Positions 33,017 through 41,891 of a stretch of DNA of 64,000 nucleotides are shown here, piece by piece (within the stretch, counting starts at the first letter, position 1; each line of letters begins with the position of its first letter). The stretch is from Acidibrevibacterium fodinaquatile (GTDB taxonomy: Bacteria; Pseudomonadota; Alphaproteobacteria; Acetobacterales; Acetobacteraceae). Where the stretch lies: contig NZ_CP029176.1 in NCBI RefSeq assembly GCF_003352165.1, positions 310,001-374,000 of the forward strand. The letters are read 5' to 3'. The notes beneath the pieces were generated by a model. The model ran no database searches. It had not been told where the DNA came from and worked only from the letters and a program-made list of their open reading frames with translations. Position numbers and translations under genes: made by a program.

Positions 33017-34072
33017 CTATGCCGCCAACTCCATGAAGCGGGCGACGTCCTGCGCGGCGATCTGCACCCGACTGGCCGCTCGAAGCGCGTCGATCCCAAG
33101 CAGGCGGAGATCCTCGTTGAAGTCGCCGAGTCGTGGCGAGATCACGATCGCCTCGATCCCGGCCTCCTGCGTCCGGTCGATCAATGTCGCCATTGCGCCG
33201 TCGCCGGCCGAATCATCGTCGCGGGCGATGTAGAGTCGCCGCAGCGTGTCCGGGAACAGGATGGCGGAGAGATGCGCCGCCGAGAGGGCTGCGACCATCG
33301 GCATGGTCGGCAAGACGCATCTGAGCGACAGCATCGTCTCGATGCCCTCGCCAGCCGCCATGACCTCGCCCGCCACGCCAAATCGAACGGCATGGCCGAG
33401 AAGGTCGCCCATCGCCCGTCTCGGCGTATCGATCGGTGCCTTGCCGAGCATCGCCTCGGTGAAGCCGCCGGGGTCGAGCCAGGTGCGGTGCGCGCCGGTG
33501 AGATGTCCCGCGAGATCGGTGACGGAGGCGATCATCGCCGGCCAGGTCTCGGTCGGGCTATGGTCGTCGGGCCGGTAGTAACAGCGCGGGTGGAAGCGCA
33601 GGCTTCCGGTTCCGTGCAAAGCCGTAATGCCGCGATTGCGGAGATACGTTTCTACGAGAGTACGAGAAATCGGCTGTGACATGGCGAACAGTCGTCGTGC
33701 CGCCTCGGGCGATCCGGTCGGGGCGCTTGGCGCGCGTGATCGGGGATGATCCGGCTCCGGTTCGGGATGCGGCAGGCTGAGGAACGAACGCGCCTCATCG
33801 GCGACATCCTTGAAGTCGACCAGGCCGCAGCTTTCCTGAATGACGTCGAGCAGGTCGCCATGCTCGCCGGTGGCGGCATCGGTCCATTTGCCGGCCGGCC
33901 CTTTCACCGACTCCTTGAGCCGGACGAACATCGAGCGGCCCGGAGTATTGCGCACGTCGCCGACCAGCCAATAGCGGCCCTCCCGCCGTCCGGCCGAAAG
34001 GTAGTGGCGGCACACCGCCTCGGCATCGCGCGCGAGACGTTGGGACAATTCGGACGCGTCATGGCGGCCCAT
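33017..34072 (-). CDS. Toprim-domain primase-like protein (DUF7146)
   Basis: A 351-residue protein. The N-terminal part has a degenerate primase zinc-finger-like region (YWLVGDVRNTPGRSMFVRL ... GKWTDAATGEHGDLLDVI). The C-terminal toprim domain has the Glu motif VMAAGEGIETMLS and the acidic motif LYIARDDDSAGDGAM (DxD). This is the 'toprim domain/DUF7146' family that follows the Strawberry-notch gene in alphaproteobacterial elements, probably for priming or anti-restriction DNA processing. ATG 34072 shares a base with the upstream stop (TGATG). Confidence 0.9.
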   Translation of the reverse strand: MGRHDASELSQRLARDAEAVCRHYLSAGRREGRYWLVGDVRNTPGRSMFVRLKESVKGPAGKWTDAATGEHGDLLDVIQESCGLVDFKDVADEARSFLSLPHPEPEPDHPRSRAPSAPTGSPEAARRLFAMSQPISRTLVETYLRNRGITALHGTGSLRFHPRCYYRPDDHSPTETWPAMIASVTDLAGHLTGAHRTWLDPGGFTEAMLGKAPIDTPRRAMGDLLGHAVRFGVAGEVMAAGEGIETMLSLRCVLPTMPMVAALSAAHLSAILFPDTLRRLYIARDDDSAGDGAMATLIDRTQEAGIEAIVISPRLGDFNEDLRLLGIDALRAASRVQIAAQDVARFMELAA

Positions 34073-37000
34073 CACGCGGCTTCCCGCTCGCCGATGCGCT
34101 CGACCGGATAGTGGTCGAGGACTTTGGCCAGCACTCCGGCGCCGGTGGCGTCGGTCGGCACAAACATGCGCAGCTTCCAGGAGATGATCTCGCTGAAGAG
34201 GCCGTAGGCGCGCAGGCGGCCGCGCATGGTGTCGGTGAAGCCCGACAGCTCGATGCGGTGAGCGCCCATGACGCGCACCCGATGGAGTTGCAGACCCTCG
34301 GCGAGGTCGAGGACTGTCCTGCCTTCCATCAGCGCTGCAAAGGCCGCGTCCGGTGTCAGGGTGGTAGCGCCGCTCAACGATGCGTTCGCTGCCCAGGCCG
34401 GAGAGACCCTGCGGCCGATGACGCGCTCGCCCGCGTCGGTCTGAAGCCGATAGACCCGTGTCGACTCGTTCGGCAGGCGCTTCCAGATCGGCAGCAGCAA
34501 GCCGGCGACGATATGGATCGTGTTGTCGGCGAATTCAGGGACCTCCGCGACTTCGCGAGCCCATACGGCGGCAAAGGCTTTCCGCTCCGCCGCCTGCCAG
34601 TGGCTCTCGTCCATCATTTTCAGCGAAGCGTGATGGTGCTCCATTGGCCGGATCAGCCGTACACGGCGTTCGATCTCGCCGTCGTCGAGCATCAAGCTCG
34701 GCGCAGGAATCTGTACTGCGGCGCGGCCCGAGCGCTCGTTCACCAGCAGCATAGCGCGGGGATCGGCGAGATGATCCAACGCCTCATCGAGCGTCACCGG
34801 GCGATTGCGCCGGCGCTCGGTGATGGTGAGCAACCGGGTCTCCGCGCCCGTCGCGGGATGGGTGTAGATTGCCCGGCGATCGGTGACGATGAAGCTTTCG
34901 GCCCGCAGTGTCTCCAGGCCGACGTCATAGACGCCGCTGGCGATGGCGCCTTCGATCTTGGCGTTCAGCAACTGCTCGAACGCAGTGAACAGCACGCCCT
35001 GCAGCTCGATGGTGAGCGCCAGGAGGCGGTTGAGGAAGGTCGTGATCGGCGGCAACTCGTCCTTGATGCCACTCGCGTCCATGAGCTTCAGGCCTGTGGC
35101 GTCCTCGAACATCTGGAGCGAGCAGCCTTCGATCTTGCCACGCACGAGCAGCATGTAGAGCTGGCGCAGCGCGTCGCGGGCGTAGTGCGATTCCAGATTG
35201 TCCTCGGGCCTGAAGAGTCCCTGGCCGCCGGTCTGGCGCTGGCCGCGGGTGATGGCGCCAAGCGTGTCGAGGCGGCGGGCGATGGTCGAGAGGAAGCGCT
35301 TCTCGGCCTTCACATCGGTGGCGATCGGCCGGAACAGCGGCGGCTGCGCCTGGTTGGTGCGATTGGTCCGCCCGAGGCCCTGGATCGCGGCGTCGGCTTT
35401 CCAGCCGGGTTCGAGTAGATAGTGGACGCGCAGCCGGCGGTTCCGCGCCGAGAGTTCGGCGTGGTAACTGCGGCCCGTCCCGCCCGCCTCCGAAAAGACC
35501 AGGACGCGCTTCAGGTCGTCCATGAAGGCGGCGGTCTCGGCGAGGTTGGCGGAGGCCGCGCGGTTCTCCACGACGAGGCGGTCACCCTTGCGCACCACGC
35601 GGCGCGAGCGTCCGGTCACTTCGGCGACGAGGTCCGTGCCGAAGCGCTGGACGATCTGGTCGAGCGCGCCGGGAACGGGCGGCAGCGAAGCTAGCCGCTC
35701 GATCAGCTCATTGCGGCGGGCGACGGCTTCGCGGCTCTCGACGAGCTGGCCGTCCCGAAAGACGGGCCGGGACGAGAGATTGCCCTCGCTGTCGGTGAAC
35801 GGCTCGTAGAGTTGCACCGGGAAGGAATGAGCGAGGTAGTCGAGAACATACTCGCGCGGCGTGATGTCGACGCGGATGTCGTTCCATTCCTCGGTCGGAA
35901 TCTCGGCGAGCCGGCGCTCCATCAAGGCCTCGCCGGTCGAGACGATCTGGATGACGGCGGCATGGCCGTCGGCGAGGTCTTGATCGATCCTGCGGATCAG
36001 GGTCGGCGTCTTCATCGAGGTCAGCAGATGGCCGAAGAAGCGCTGCTTGGCGCTCTCGAAAGCCGAGCGTGCGGCCGACTTCGCCTGGGCGTTCAGCGTG
36101 CCGCTTTCGCCGGTGATGTTGGCTGCCTGCATCGCCGCATCGAGGTGATTGTGGATGATCGCGAAGGCGCCGGCATAGGCGTCGTAGATGCGCCGCTGCT
36201 CGTCGGTGAGCGGGTGCTCGATCAGCTCGTATTCGACGCCGTCATAGGAGAGCGATCGGGCGGTGTAGAGCCCGAGCGACCGGAGATCCCGGGCTAGCAC
36301 CTCCATGGCGGCGACACCGCCATCCTCGATCGCCTCGACGAACTCGGCGCGTGTGGCGAAGGGGAAATCCTCGCCGCCCCACAGGCCGAGCCGCTGGGCA
36401 TAGGCGAGGTTGTGGACCGTGGTGGCGCCGGTCGCCGAGACATAGACGACGCGCGCGTCCGGCAGGGCGTGCTGCAGGCGCAAGCCCGCACGGCCCTGCT
36501 GCGAGGCCGCAACATCGCCCCGCTCTCCTTTGCCGCCACCGGCGTTCTGCATGGCGTGGCTCTCGTCGAAAATGATCACTCCGTCGAAATCGGAGCCCAA
36601 CCATTCAACGATCTGGCGGACGCGCGAAAGCTTCTCGCCGCGGTCGTCGGACCGCAGCGTAGCGTAGGTTAAAAATAGGACGCCTTCGGACAGCCGGATC
36701 GGTTTGCCCTGGGGGAAGCGCGAGAGCGGCGTGATGAGCAGGCGCTCCATGCCAAGGGCCGACCAGTCGCGCTGGGCGTCCTCTAGCAGCTTGTCGGACT
36801 TCGAGATCCAGACCGCCTTGCGCCGGCCCTTCAGCCAGTTGTCCAGGATGATGCCGGCCGACTGGCGGCCCTTGCCGGCGCCGGTGCCGTCGCCAAGCAT
36901 GAAGCCCCGGCGAAAGCGGACGGCGTTCGGCGCGTCGTCCCGCGCGGCGGTGACGAGATCGAAGGTCTCGTCCACGGTCCAGGCGCCGGCGAGATAGTCG

Positions 37001-38406
37001 CCATGCGCCTCGCCGGCATAGACCACGGTCTCGAGCTGGGCGTCGGACAGGAGCGCGTTGCTGACGAGATTGATCGGCAGGCGCGGCCGATAGCTCGGCT
37101 TCGGCGGCGCGACCGAGGCCATGGCGGCGGACTGCACCAGCTTGGTCGGATGCGCCCGAGCGCCCAGAATCCGGATCGATTGGAGCCGGTATTCCTCATA
37201 GATCGCATCGCTGAGGCGTGCGCCCTCGGGCGGCGTCCAGTCGATCGTCTCATAGGAAAGATCGACCGCCTCCGGATCGGCGACGGACGGCTTCACCGGC
37301 CCCGCCGCAGCAGCGCGCGCGAGATAGCCGCGGACCGTCCGCGATGCGGCGGCCGCCGACACCGGGATGGCGAGGCTCGGCGCGAGCGCCAGACGCGCCG
37401 GAACGTGCTCGGCGATCCAGCTCAGCAGCGTGGCCACGTCCGGCGCGATGCCCGGCGATTCCGGCAGGATGGCCGGGTTCTCGGCGGGCGCCTTGTCGAT
37501 GACGATCAGCCGCGTGTCGATGGTCGTGCCATGCTTGGCATAGACCGCGCCGTCGATCGCGACGGTGAAGACGATGCGGCCGCGTTCCTGCAGATGGACG
37601 AAGGCGTCGCGCCAGGCCGGGGTGTCGGGTCCGAAGTTGGCGCCGGTGATCGCCACCAGCCGCCCACCATCGGCGAGGCGGGCCAGGGCCGAGGCGATGT
37701 GGCGATAGGCGGTGTCAGCCATGCGGCCCGCGACGTTGGCCATCGCCGAGAAGGGCGGGTTCATCAGGACGACGCTCGGCACCGCGGCCGGATCGAGGTG
37801 GTCGTCGATCTGGGCGGCGTCGAAGCGCGTGACGGAGACGGCCGGAAAGAGGGAGGTGAGCAGCGCCGACCGGGTCTCGGCCAGCTCGTTCAGCACGAGC
37901 GCGCCGCCAGCGATCTCGGCCAGGATAGCGAGCAGGCCGGTTCCAGCCGAAGGCTCCAGCACGCGGTCCGCAGGTCCGATGGCGGCTGCGGTCAGGGCCG
38001 CGAAGCCGAGAGGGGTCGGCGTGGAGAATTGCTGGAAGGCTTCGCTCTCGGCGGAGCGGCGGGTGTGGGTGGGAAGAAGGCCGGCGATCTTGTTCAAGGC
38101 GGAAAGCCGGGAAGCCGGAGAGTCGGCTTTGCGGAACAGCGCCTTTCCGTATTTGCGCAGGAAGAGGACGCTCGCCGCCTCGCAGGCGTCATAGGCCGTC
38201 TTCCAGTCCCAGGCGCCCGAGGCGTCGGAGGCGCCGAAAGCCGCCTCCATGGCGGCGCGCAGGATCGCTGCGTCGACCCGCTGGCCGCGCTCGAGATGTG
38301 GGAGGAACTGCTGGGCGGCGGCGATGATCGCGCCGGGGGCATCGGGACGATGGACAGGGGACTGCGGCGCGGCCTGGTCGGCCGCGATCGGAGAAAGGTC
38401 GTTCAT
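34072..38406 (-). CDS. Strawberry-notch-like helicase with N6-adenine methylase domain
   Basis: A 1444-residue fusion. The first 400 residues are a methyltransferase with SAM motif RVLEPSAGTGLLAILAE and catalytic-type VVLMNPPFSAM. From about 480 follows a superfamily 2 helicase of the Strawberry-notch family: Walker A-like GDGTGAGKGRQSAG, motif II IIFDESHAMQN, YVSATGATTVHNL and later GLGRTNRTNQAQPP. Such proteins are carried by plasmids and conjugative elements and may protect incoming DNA. ATG 38406 is chosen for the NDLSPIAADQ start with GAGG upstream. A leader hairpin precedes it and the toprim gene follows. Confidence 0.93.
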   Translation of the reverse strand: MNDLSPIAADQAAPQSPVHRPDAPGAIIAAAQQFLPHLERGQRVDAAILRAAMEAAFGASDASGAWDWKTAYDACEAASVLFLRKYGKALFRKADSPASRLSALNKIAGLLPTHTRRSAESEAFQQFSTPTPLGFAALTAAAIGPADRVLEPSAGTGLLAILAEIAGGALVLNELAETRSALLTSLFPAVSVTRFDAAQIDDHLDPAAVPSVVLMNPPFSAMANVAGRMADTAYRHIASALARLADGGRLVAITGANFGPDTPAWRDAFVHLQERGRIVFTVAIDGAVYAKHGTTIDTRLIVIDKAPAENPAILPESPGIAPDVATLLSWIAEHVPARLALAPSLAIPVSAAAASRTVRGYLARAAAAGPVKPSVADPEAVDLSYETIDWTPPEGARLSDAIYEEYRLQSIRILGARAHPTKLVQSAAMASVAPPKPSYRPRLPINLVSNALLSDAQLETVVYAGEAHGDYLAGAWTVDETFDLVTAARDDAPNAVRFRRGFMLGDGTGAGKGRQSAGIILDNWLKGRRKAVWISKSDKLLEDAQRDWSALGMERLLITPLSRFPQGKPIRLSEGVLFLTYATLRSDDRGEKLSRVRQIVEWLGSDFDGVIIFDESHAMQNAGGGKGERGDVAASQQGRAGLRLQHALPDARVVYVSATGATTVHNLAYAQRLGLWGGEDFPFATRAEFVEAIEDGGVAAMEVLARDLRSLGLYTARSLSYDGVEYELIEHPLTDEQRRIYDAYAGAFAIIHNHLDAAMQAANITGESGTLNAQAKSAARSAFESAKQRFFGHLLTSMKTPTLIRRIDQDLADGHAAVIQIVSTGEALMERRLAEIPTEEWNDIRVDITPREYVLDYLAHSFPVQLYEPFTDSEGNLSSRPVFRDGQLVESREAVARRNELIERLASLPPVPGALDQIVQRFGTDLVAEVTGRSRRVVRKGDRLVVENRAASANLAETAAFMDDLKRVLVFSEAGGTGRSYHAELSARNRRLRVHYLLEPGWKADAAIQGLGRTNRTNQAQPPLFRPIATDVKAEKRFLSTIARRLDTLGAITRGQRQTGGQGLFRPEDNLESHYARDALRQLYMLLVRGKIEGCSLQMFEDATGLKLMDASGIKDELPPITTFLNRLLALTIELQGVLFTAFEQLLNAKIEGAIASGVYDVGLETLRAESFIVTDRRAIYTHPATGAETRLLTITERRRNRPVTLDEALDHLADPRAMLLVNERSGRAAVQIPAPSLMLDDGEIERRVRLIRPMEHHHASLKMMDESHWQAAERKAFAAVWAREVAEVPEFADNTIHIVAGLLLPIWKRLPNESTRVYRLQTDAGERVIGRRVSPAWAANASLSGATTLTPDAAFAALMEGRTVLDLAEGLQLHRVRVMGAHRIELSGFTDTMRGRLRAYGLFSEIISWKLRMFVPTDATGAGVLAKVLDHYPVERIGEREAA

Positions 38407-38414
38407 GAAGGGAG

Positions 38415-38484
38415 CCTCGGGAGAGCGGGAACGGGCGAGCCGGCCGGCGCTCTCTCTCGGACCGCACCGGCTCAAACCCGTTCC
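38415..38484 (-). promoter_or_regulatory. Leader hairpin of the Strawberry-notch gene
   Basis: GGAACGGG (38428-38435) pairs with CCCGTTCC (38477-38484) and, one base inside, GAGCCGG (38437-38443) pairs with CCGGCTC (38467-38473) around CTCTCTCTCGG. The Shine-Dalgarno GAGG (38415-38418 inverted) lies just beyond the stem. Related hairpins stand before parB (41718-41768) and ardC (42861-42910); stem sequences differ but pairing is kept. Confidence 0.6.
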
Positions 38485-38525
38485 GGCAGCCCTCTCCCTC
38501 TCAGCGTCGCGGCCGTGGCCTGCAT

Positions 38526-38558
38526 AAGAAAAGGCGCCCCACCGGGTGGCGGGGTGCC
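38526..38558 (-). terminator. Rho-independent terminator after the 163-aa gene
   Basis: Read on the minus strand, GGCACCCC and GGGGCGCC form an 8-base stem (38533-38558, one G-T pair) followed at once by TTTTCTT (38526-38532). It lies 15 bases past the stop of the gene at 38574-39065, upstream of the Strawberry-notch leader, and so separates the two transcription units. Confidence 0.75.
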
Positions 38559-38573
38559 GAGCTATGGCGATCA

Positions 38574-39065
38574 TCAATAGCCGAAGGCCCAGGAGGGCCA
38601 GGCCTGGCCGTCGTCCGCAGCGGCGATCGCTTCCGCCAGGTAGCTGGCGTCGCCTTCCACGACAGCCGGATCGGCGACCGGCGTTTCGTCGATGACGGTG
38701 ACGCGGGAAACCAATCCGTCCTCGACCTCGACATGGACGGGCACGCGATAGGCGAAGACGACGCGGCGGGGCTGTGTCTCCTTATCGGCGCGAGATGGCG
38801 CGCCGTCCGGATGGATGCGATCGTCGTCGAACGCGATATCCTCGACCACAGGTTCGCGGCCGTCCGGGTTGACCCGGTCGATAAAGGCGATGACGCCCTC
38901 GCGTCGCTCGTCAAACTCGACACATTCGGGGTGTGCGGTCAACGTCATGGCCGTCGTCGCAGCGATCTTGGCTTTCTCGATCGCTTCGGCGTCGGCATCC
39001 GCCTCGACCGTGACGCTGTCGTAGGCGCGCAGCCAGAAGCCGATCTTCACGACATACTCGGTCAT
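38574..39065 (-). CDS. Hypothetical protein of the element backbone
   Basis: A 163-residue protein starting MTEYVVKIGFWLRAYDSVTVEADADAEAIEKA, a beta-alpha-beta start that resembles an excisionase-free small sensory fold but that I cannot assign. The middle repeats the strand pattern (RRVVFAYRVPVHVEVEDGLVSRVTVID) and the end is helical. It overlaps the preceding gene by ATGA and is closed by the terminator at 38526-38558. Function unknown. Confidence 0.75.
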   Translation of the reverse strand: MTEYVVKIGFWLRAYDSVTVEADADAEAIEKAKIAATTAMTLTAHPECVEFDERREGVIAFIDRVNPDGREPVVEDIAFDDDRIHPDGAPSRADKETQPRRVVFAYRVPVHVEVEDGLVSRVTVIDETPVADPAVVEGDASYLAEAIAAADDGQAWPSWAFGY

Positions 39066-39478
39066 GACGCGTCTCCCGCCGCTTGGGGATCAGGGTCGTC
39101 CGCAAGAATTGCCTCGCCTTTGGCGATCGCCGCGTCCAAGCGCTGACGCCAGAACGGACCGTCGGCCGGTTCCGCGTCCGGCGCGCGCGCGAAGACCTTG
39201 AGCAGGCCGAGCAGCACCTCGAAATGGTCGGCCCTGCGCTGGACCTGTTCGCCGAACTGCGACGGGATGCTGAGCGCCCTGCCGCGATAGGCGGCGTCGC
39301 GCCCATCCCAGATGCCGGTGACATAGGTGTCGCCGGAAGTCTCGACGTCGGATTTCTCGTCGTCCCAGCCCTCGTCCGCAATGGCGAGCGCACAGGCGGC
39401 GGCGAGGGTTTCCGCCTCGTAGCTCCGCTGCCGGTAGATCGGCAGGCGGTAGGTCGTTTCGATGGTGAATGTGGGCAT
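39062..39478 (-). CDS. Hypothetical protein of the element backbone
   Basis: A 138-residue protein. It starts MPTFTIETTYRLPIYRQRSYEAETLAAACALA, which repeats the beta-strand-helix layout of the gene that follows, so the two may be distant paralogues. A later part (FGEQVQRRADHFEVLLGLLKVFA) is helical. Start ATG 39478 has AGGAGG-like sequence within 10 bases. Unknown function; coupled to the next gene by ATGA. Confidence 0.72.
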   Translation of the reverse strand: MPTFTIETTYRLPIYRQRSYEAETLAAACALAIADEGWDDEKSDVETSGDTYVTGIWDGRDAAYRGRALSIPSQFGEQVQRRADHFEVLLGLLKVFARAPDAEPADGPFWRQRLDAAIAKGEAILADDPDPQAAGDAS

Positions 39479-39495
39479 CCGGCCCTCCTGAAATG

Positions 39496-39527
39496 CCAAG
39501 AGCCCGGCGTGCGGGCCGGGCTCTTGG
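39496..39527 (-). terminator. 13-bp hairpin between parB-like gene and the 138-aa gene
   Basis: CCAAGAGCCCGGC (39496-39508) is perfectly inverted at 39515-39527 with a six-base loop. It lies 52 bases after the parB-like stop (39580) and 17 bases before ATG 39478. On the minus strand only CATTT follows, so it is either a partial terminator (attenuation between the genes) or an mRNA stabilising stem. Confidence 0.55.
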
Positions 39528-39579
39528 GTGGATGGGATGGAGAAGGGCGCGGGACGGCCGAAGCCGCCCCGCACGCGGG

Positions 39580-41709
39580 CTATTCGGCCGCGATCACCTG
39601 CGGCGCGTCGGCGTCCGTTTCCTCGTCGTCGGCGAGGAATTCGGGCAGCGCCTCAACGTCGTCTTCGGCTTCGGCGGTTTCGACGGGCGCGTCGTCCGCG
39701 GTGGCGATCCGCAGCGGCTCCGGCAGCCAGCCGGTATCGGCCAGGAGCCGTTCGGCCTCCTTGGCCATGTCGCCCTTCTTCAGATGGTCGATGAGCTGCG
39801 CCGACCGTTCGCCGGCTCCTTCCTGCACCGCCTCGAGGATGCGGCGCTTGGGCACCCGGCCGAGATAATTCTCGACGGTCGGACGCCAGCCGGCCTGCAC
39901 CATGTCGAGATCGACGGCCTGGGCGAGGCGATCGGCCTCGGCGATGCGCTGCTCGACCGTGTGGGACGAGACGCCCGCGCCGTAGCGGTCGCCCTTCTCG
40001 TAGAGCGCATTGACGCCGAAGGAGGCGCAATGGGCGAAGAGCGCCGCCTGCTCCTCGCCAGTGAGGGTGGTGAGCCAGTCCCAGAGATCGGCCTTGTCCT
40101 TGGGCAGCCGCTCTTCCCAGCCCTTGTGACGCGCGTCGATGGCCTTCGCCGCGGGCGTGTCCTTCAGCCCCTGTGCCTGCACCGGGAAGCTGGCGCTGCG
40201 GACCGACACTTCCATCGCCGTCCCGTAGGAGAAATAGCGGGAGAAGACGTCGAGGCAGAACTTGTGCAGCACGGCCTGGAACGCGACGGCGGGCGTGCTC
40301 GCAAGCTTGTCGCGCAGCGCCAGCGTCCGCTCTGCGGTCAGCTCGGTCACGAGGCGGTCCGGGAGCGGCTTCAGGTCCTCGTCGTCCTCATCCTCCGGTC
40401 CGGCGACCTGGCCGCCGATGGTGATGACGGCGCGCTGAACGACAGGCGCATCGGGATCGGCGCCGGTCGCCCGAGCCGTTGCGGGATCGGTGTCGCCGTC
40501 CTGCTCCGGCTCGCCCATGGGTGCTTCATCGTCCGGACGGACGTAACCACGGTCGACCGACAGCGCGCCTTCGGCATCGATGCTGACGAAGACGCCGGCG
40601 CGGGCGATGTCGGCAGGATCATAGGTGACGGGCCGATCGTCGAAGGCGGCGAGCGCCGCCTCGATCTCGCCGAGGCGTTCGTCCACTTCGTCGGGCAGCT
40701 CGTCGGCGCCGTCATACTCCTCCTCCAGCTTGGCGTATTCCGCCTTCAGCGCGTCGATCGTCGCCTGCTCCTCGCTGGAAAGGTCGGCGGCGACGCCCTC
40801 CAGTTCGCGCAGGCCATGGGTGTGGCCGTAGGGGAAATCGATGGCGGCCTCGATCCACTTCCACCCCTCGGCAGCGACCGTCTCCGCCTCGGCCTTCAGT
40901 TTCTCGGCGACCAAGCCGTCGAGCAGCGCGACCTCTTCGAGCCAGCCCCCATCGTCGGACTGGAACAGGTCGCGCAGCACCACGCCGCCGGCGGCCTCAT
41001 AGGCGTCGAGGCCGACGAACGCCGCCCGCCGGTCGGAGGCGCGCACCGTCTTCTCCGTCAGCATGCGGCGGATCTGATAGGGCTCCTTCTGCCAGGAGCC
41101 GGAGATCGCCTGCCAGACCTGCTCCTGGCGGGCATGGTCGGCCGTGACGGTGAAGGCCATGAGCTGCTCGAGCGACATGCCGTCCTCGGCATAGACGTCG
41201 AGCAAGGCCGGCGCGACCGACGCCAGGCGCAGGCGCTGCTTCACGACGTTCACGCCGACAAAGAACGCCGCGGCGATGTCCTCCTCGGAGCGCCCCTTCT
41301 CGCGCAGGGCCTGGAAGGCTCGGAACTGGTCGAGCGGGTGCAGCGGCGCACGCTGGATGTTCTCGGCCAGCGAGTCGTCCTCGCCAAGGATGTCGGTCGT
41401 GGGATCGCGGACCACGCATGGGACCGGCGCGGTCTTGGCCAGACGCTTCTGCTTGACCAGCAGCTCGAGCGCCCGATAGCGCCGGCCGCCCGCCGGGATC
41501 TCGAACATGCCGGTCTCGGCGCCCTCAGCGTCGAGGATTGGCCGGACGTTCAGGCCCTGGAGCAGCGTACGCCGGGCGATGTCCTCGGCCAGCTCCTCGA
41601 TCGAGACGCCGGCCTTCACACGCCGGACATTGGACTGACTCAGCACCAGCTTGTTGAAGGGAATGTCGCGCGAGGACGACAGGGTGATCTTCTGAATGGC
41701 AGTAGCCAT
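39580..41709 (-). CDS. Large ParB/Spo0J-like protein
   Basis: A 709-residue protein, much longer than chromosomal ParB (about 300). The N-terminal ParB domain has NVRRVKAGVSIEELAEDI, LNVRPI and the nucleotide-binding box IPAGGRRYRALELL, followed by the helix-turn-helix KQRLRLASVAPALLDVYAEDGMSLEQLMAFTVT. The C-terminal 450 residues are acidic and helical and are the plasmid-type extension. Such proteins are standard in these elements and are better seen as DNA-binding or nuclease-like proteins than as the partner of the small ParA encoded at 25236. A leader hairpin lies just upstream. Confidence 0.9.
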   Translation of the reverse strand: MATAIQKITLSSSRDIPFNKLVLSQSNVRRVKAGVSIEELAEDIARRTLLQGLNVRPILDAEGAETGMFEIPAGGRRYRALELLVKQKRLAKTAPVPCVVRDPTTDILGEDDSLAENIQRAPLHPLDQFRAFQALREKGRSEEDIAAAFFVGVNVVKQRLRLASVAPALLDVYAEDGMSLEQLMAFTVTADHARQEQVWQAISGSWQKEPYQIRRMLTEKTVRASDRRAAFVGLDAYEAAGGVVLRDLFQSDDGGWLEEVALLDGLVAEKLKAEAETVAAEGWKWIEAAIDFPYGHTHGLRELEGVAADLSSEEQATIDALKAEYAKLEEEYDGADELPDEVDERLGEIEAALAAFDDRPVTYDPADIARAGVFVSIDAEGALSVDRGYVRPDDEAPMGEPEQDGDTDPATARATGADPDAPVVQRAVITIGGQVAGPEDEDDEDLKPLPDRLVTELTAERTLALRDKLASTPAVAFQAVLHKFCLDVFSRYFSYGTAMEVSVRSASFPVQAQGLKDTPAAKAIDARHKGWEERLPKDKADLWDWLTTLTGEEQAALFAHCASFGVNALYEKGDRYGAGVSSHTVEQRIAEADRLAQAVDLDMVQAGWRPTVENYLGRVPKRRILEAVQEGAGERSAQLIDHLKKGDMAKEAERLLADTGWLPEPLRIATADDAPVETAEAEDDVEALPEFLADDEETDADAPQVIAAE

Positions 41710-41717
41710 GGGGATAG

Positions 41718-41768
41718 TCTCCGCGGCGGGCGGCCAAGAGACTCTCTCTCGACCTCCAACCCGCCGCG
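41718..41768 (-). promoter_or_regulatory. Leader hairpin of the parB-like gene
   Basis: CGCGGCGGG (41722-41730) is perfectly inverted at 41760-41768 (CCCGCCGCG). The Shine-Dalgarno GGAGA (41718-41722, inverted) touches the foot of the stem, nine bases before ATG 41709. The loop contains CTCTCTCTCG as in the Strawberry-notch leader. Compare 38415-38484 and 42861-42910. Confidence 0.6.
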
Positions 41769-41891
41769 AAAACCGGCGCAGCCCTCTTCCTCTCGGAGGA
41801 CCGCGCCGCAAAGCCGACGAACTGGAAAGACGCAAAGCCGGAAGCCCGCCTTCCCGCTTTTCCGGAGTTCAGGGCGTTCGCACCCCGCAGA

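Noticed and set aside
37003-38580. 525-codon open frame on the plus strand
   Set aside because: Antisense to the methylase part of the Strawberry-notch gene, with Arg- and Gly-rich translation and no motif.
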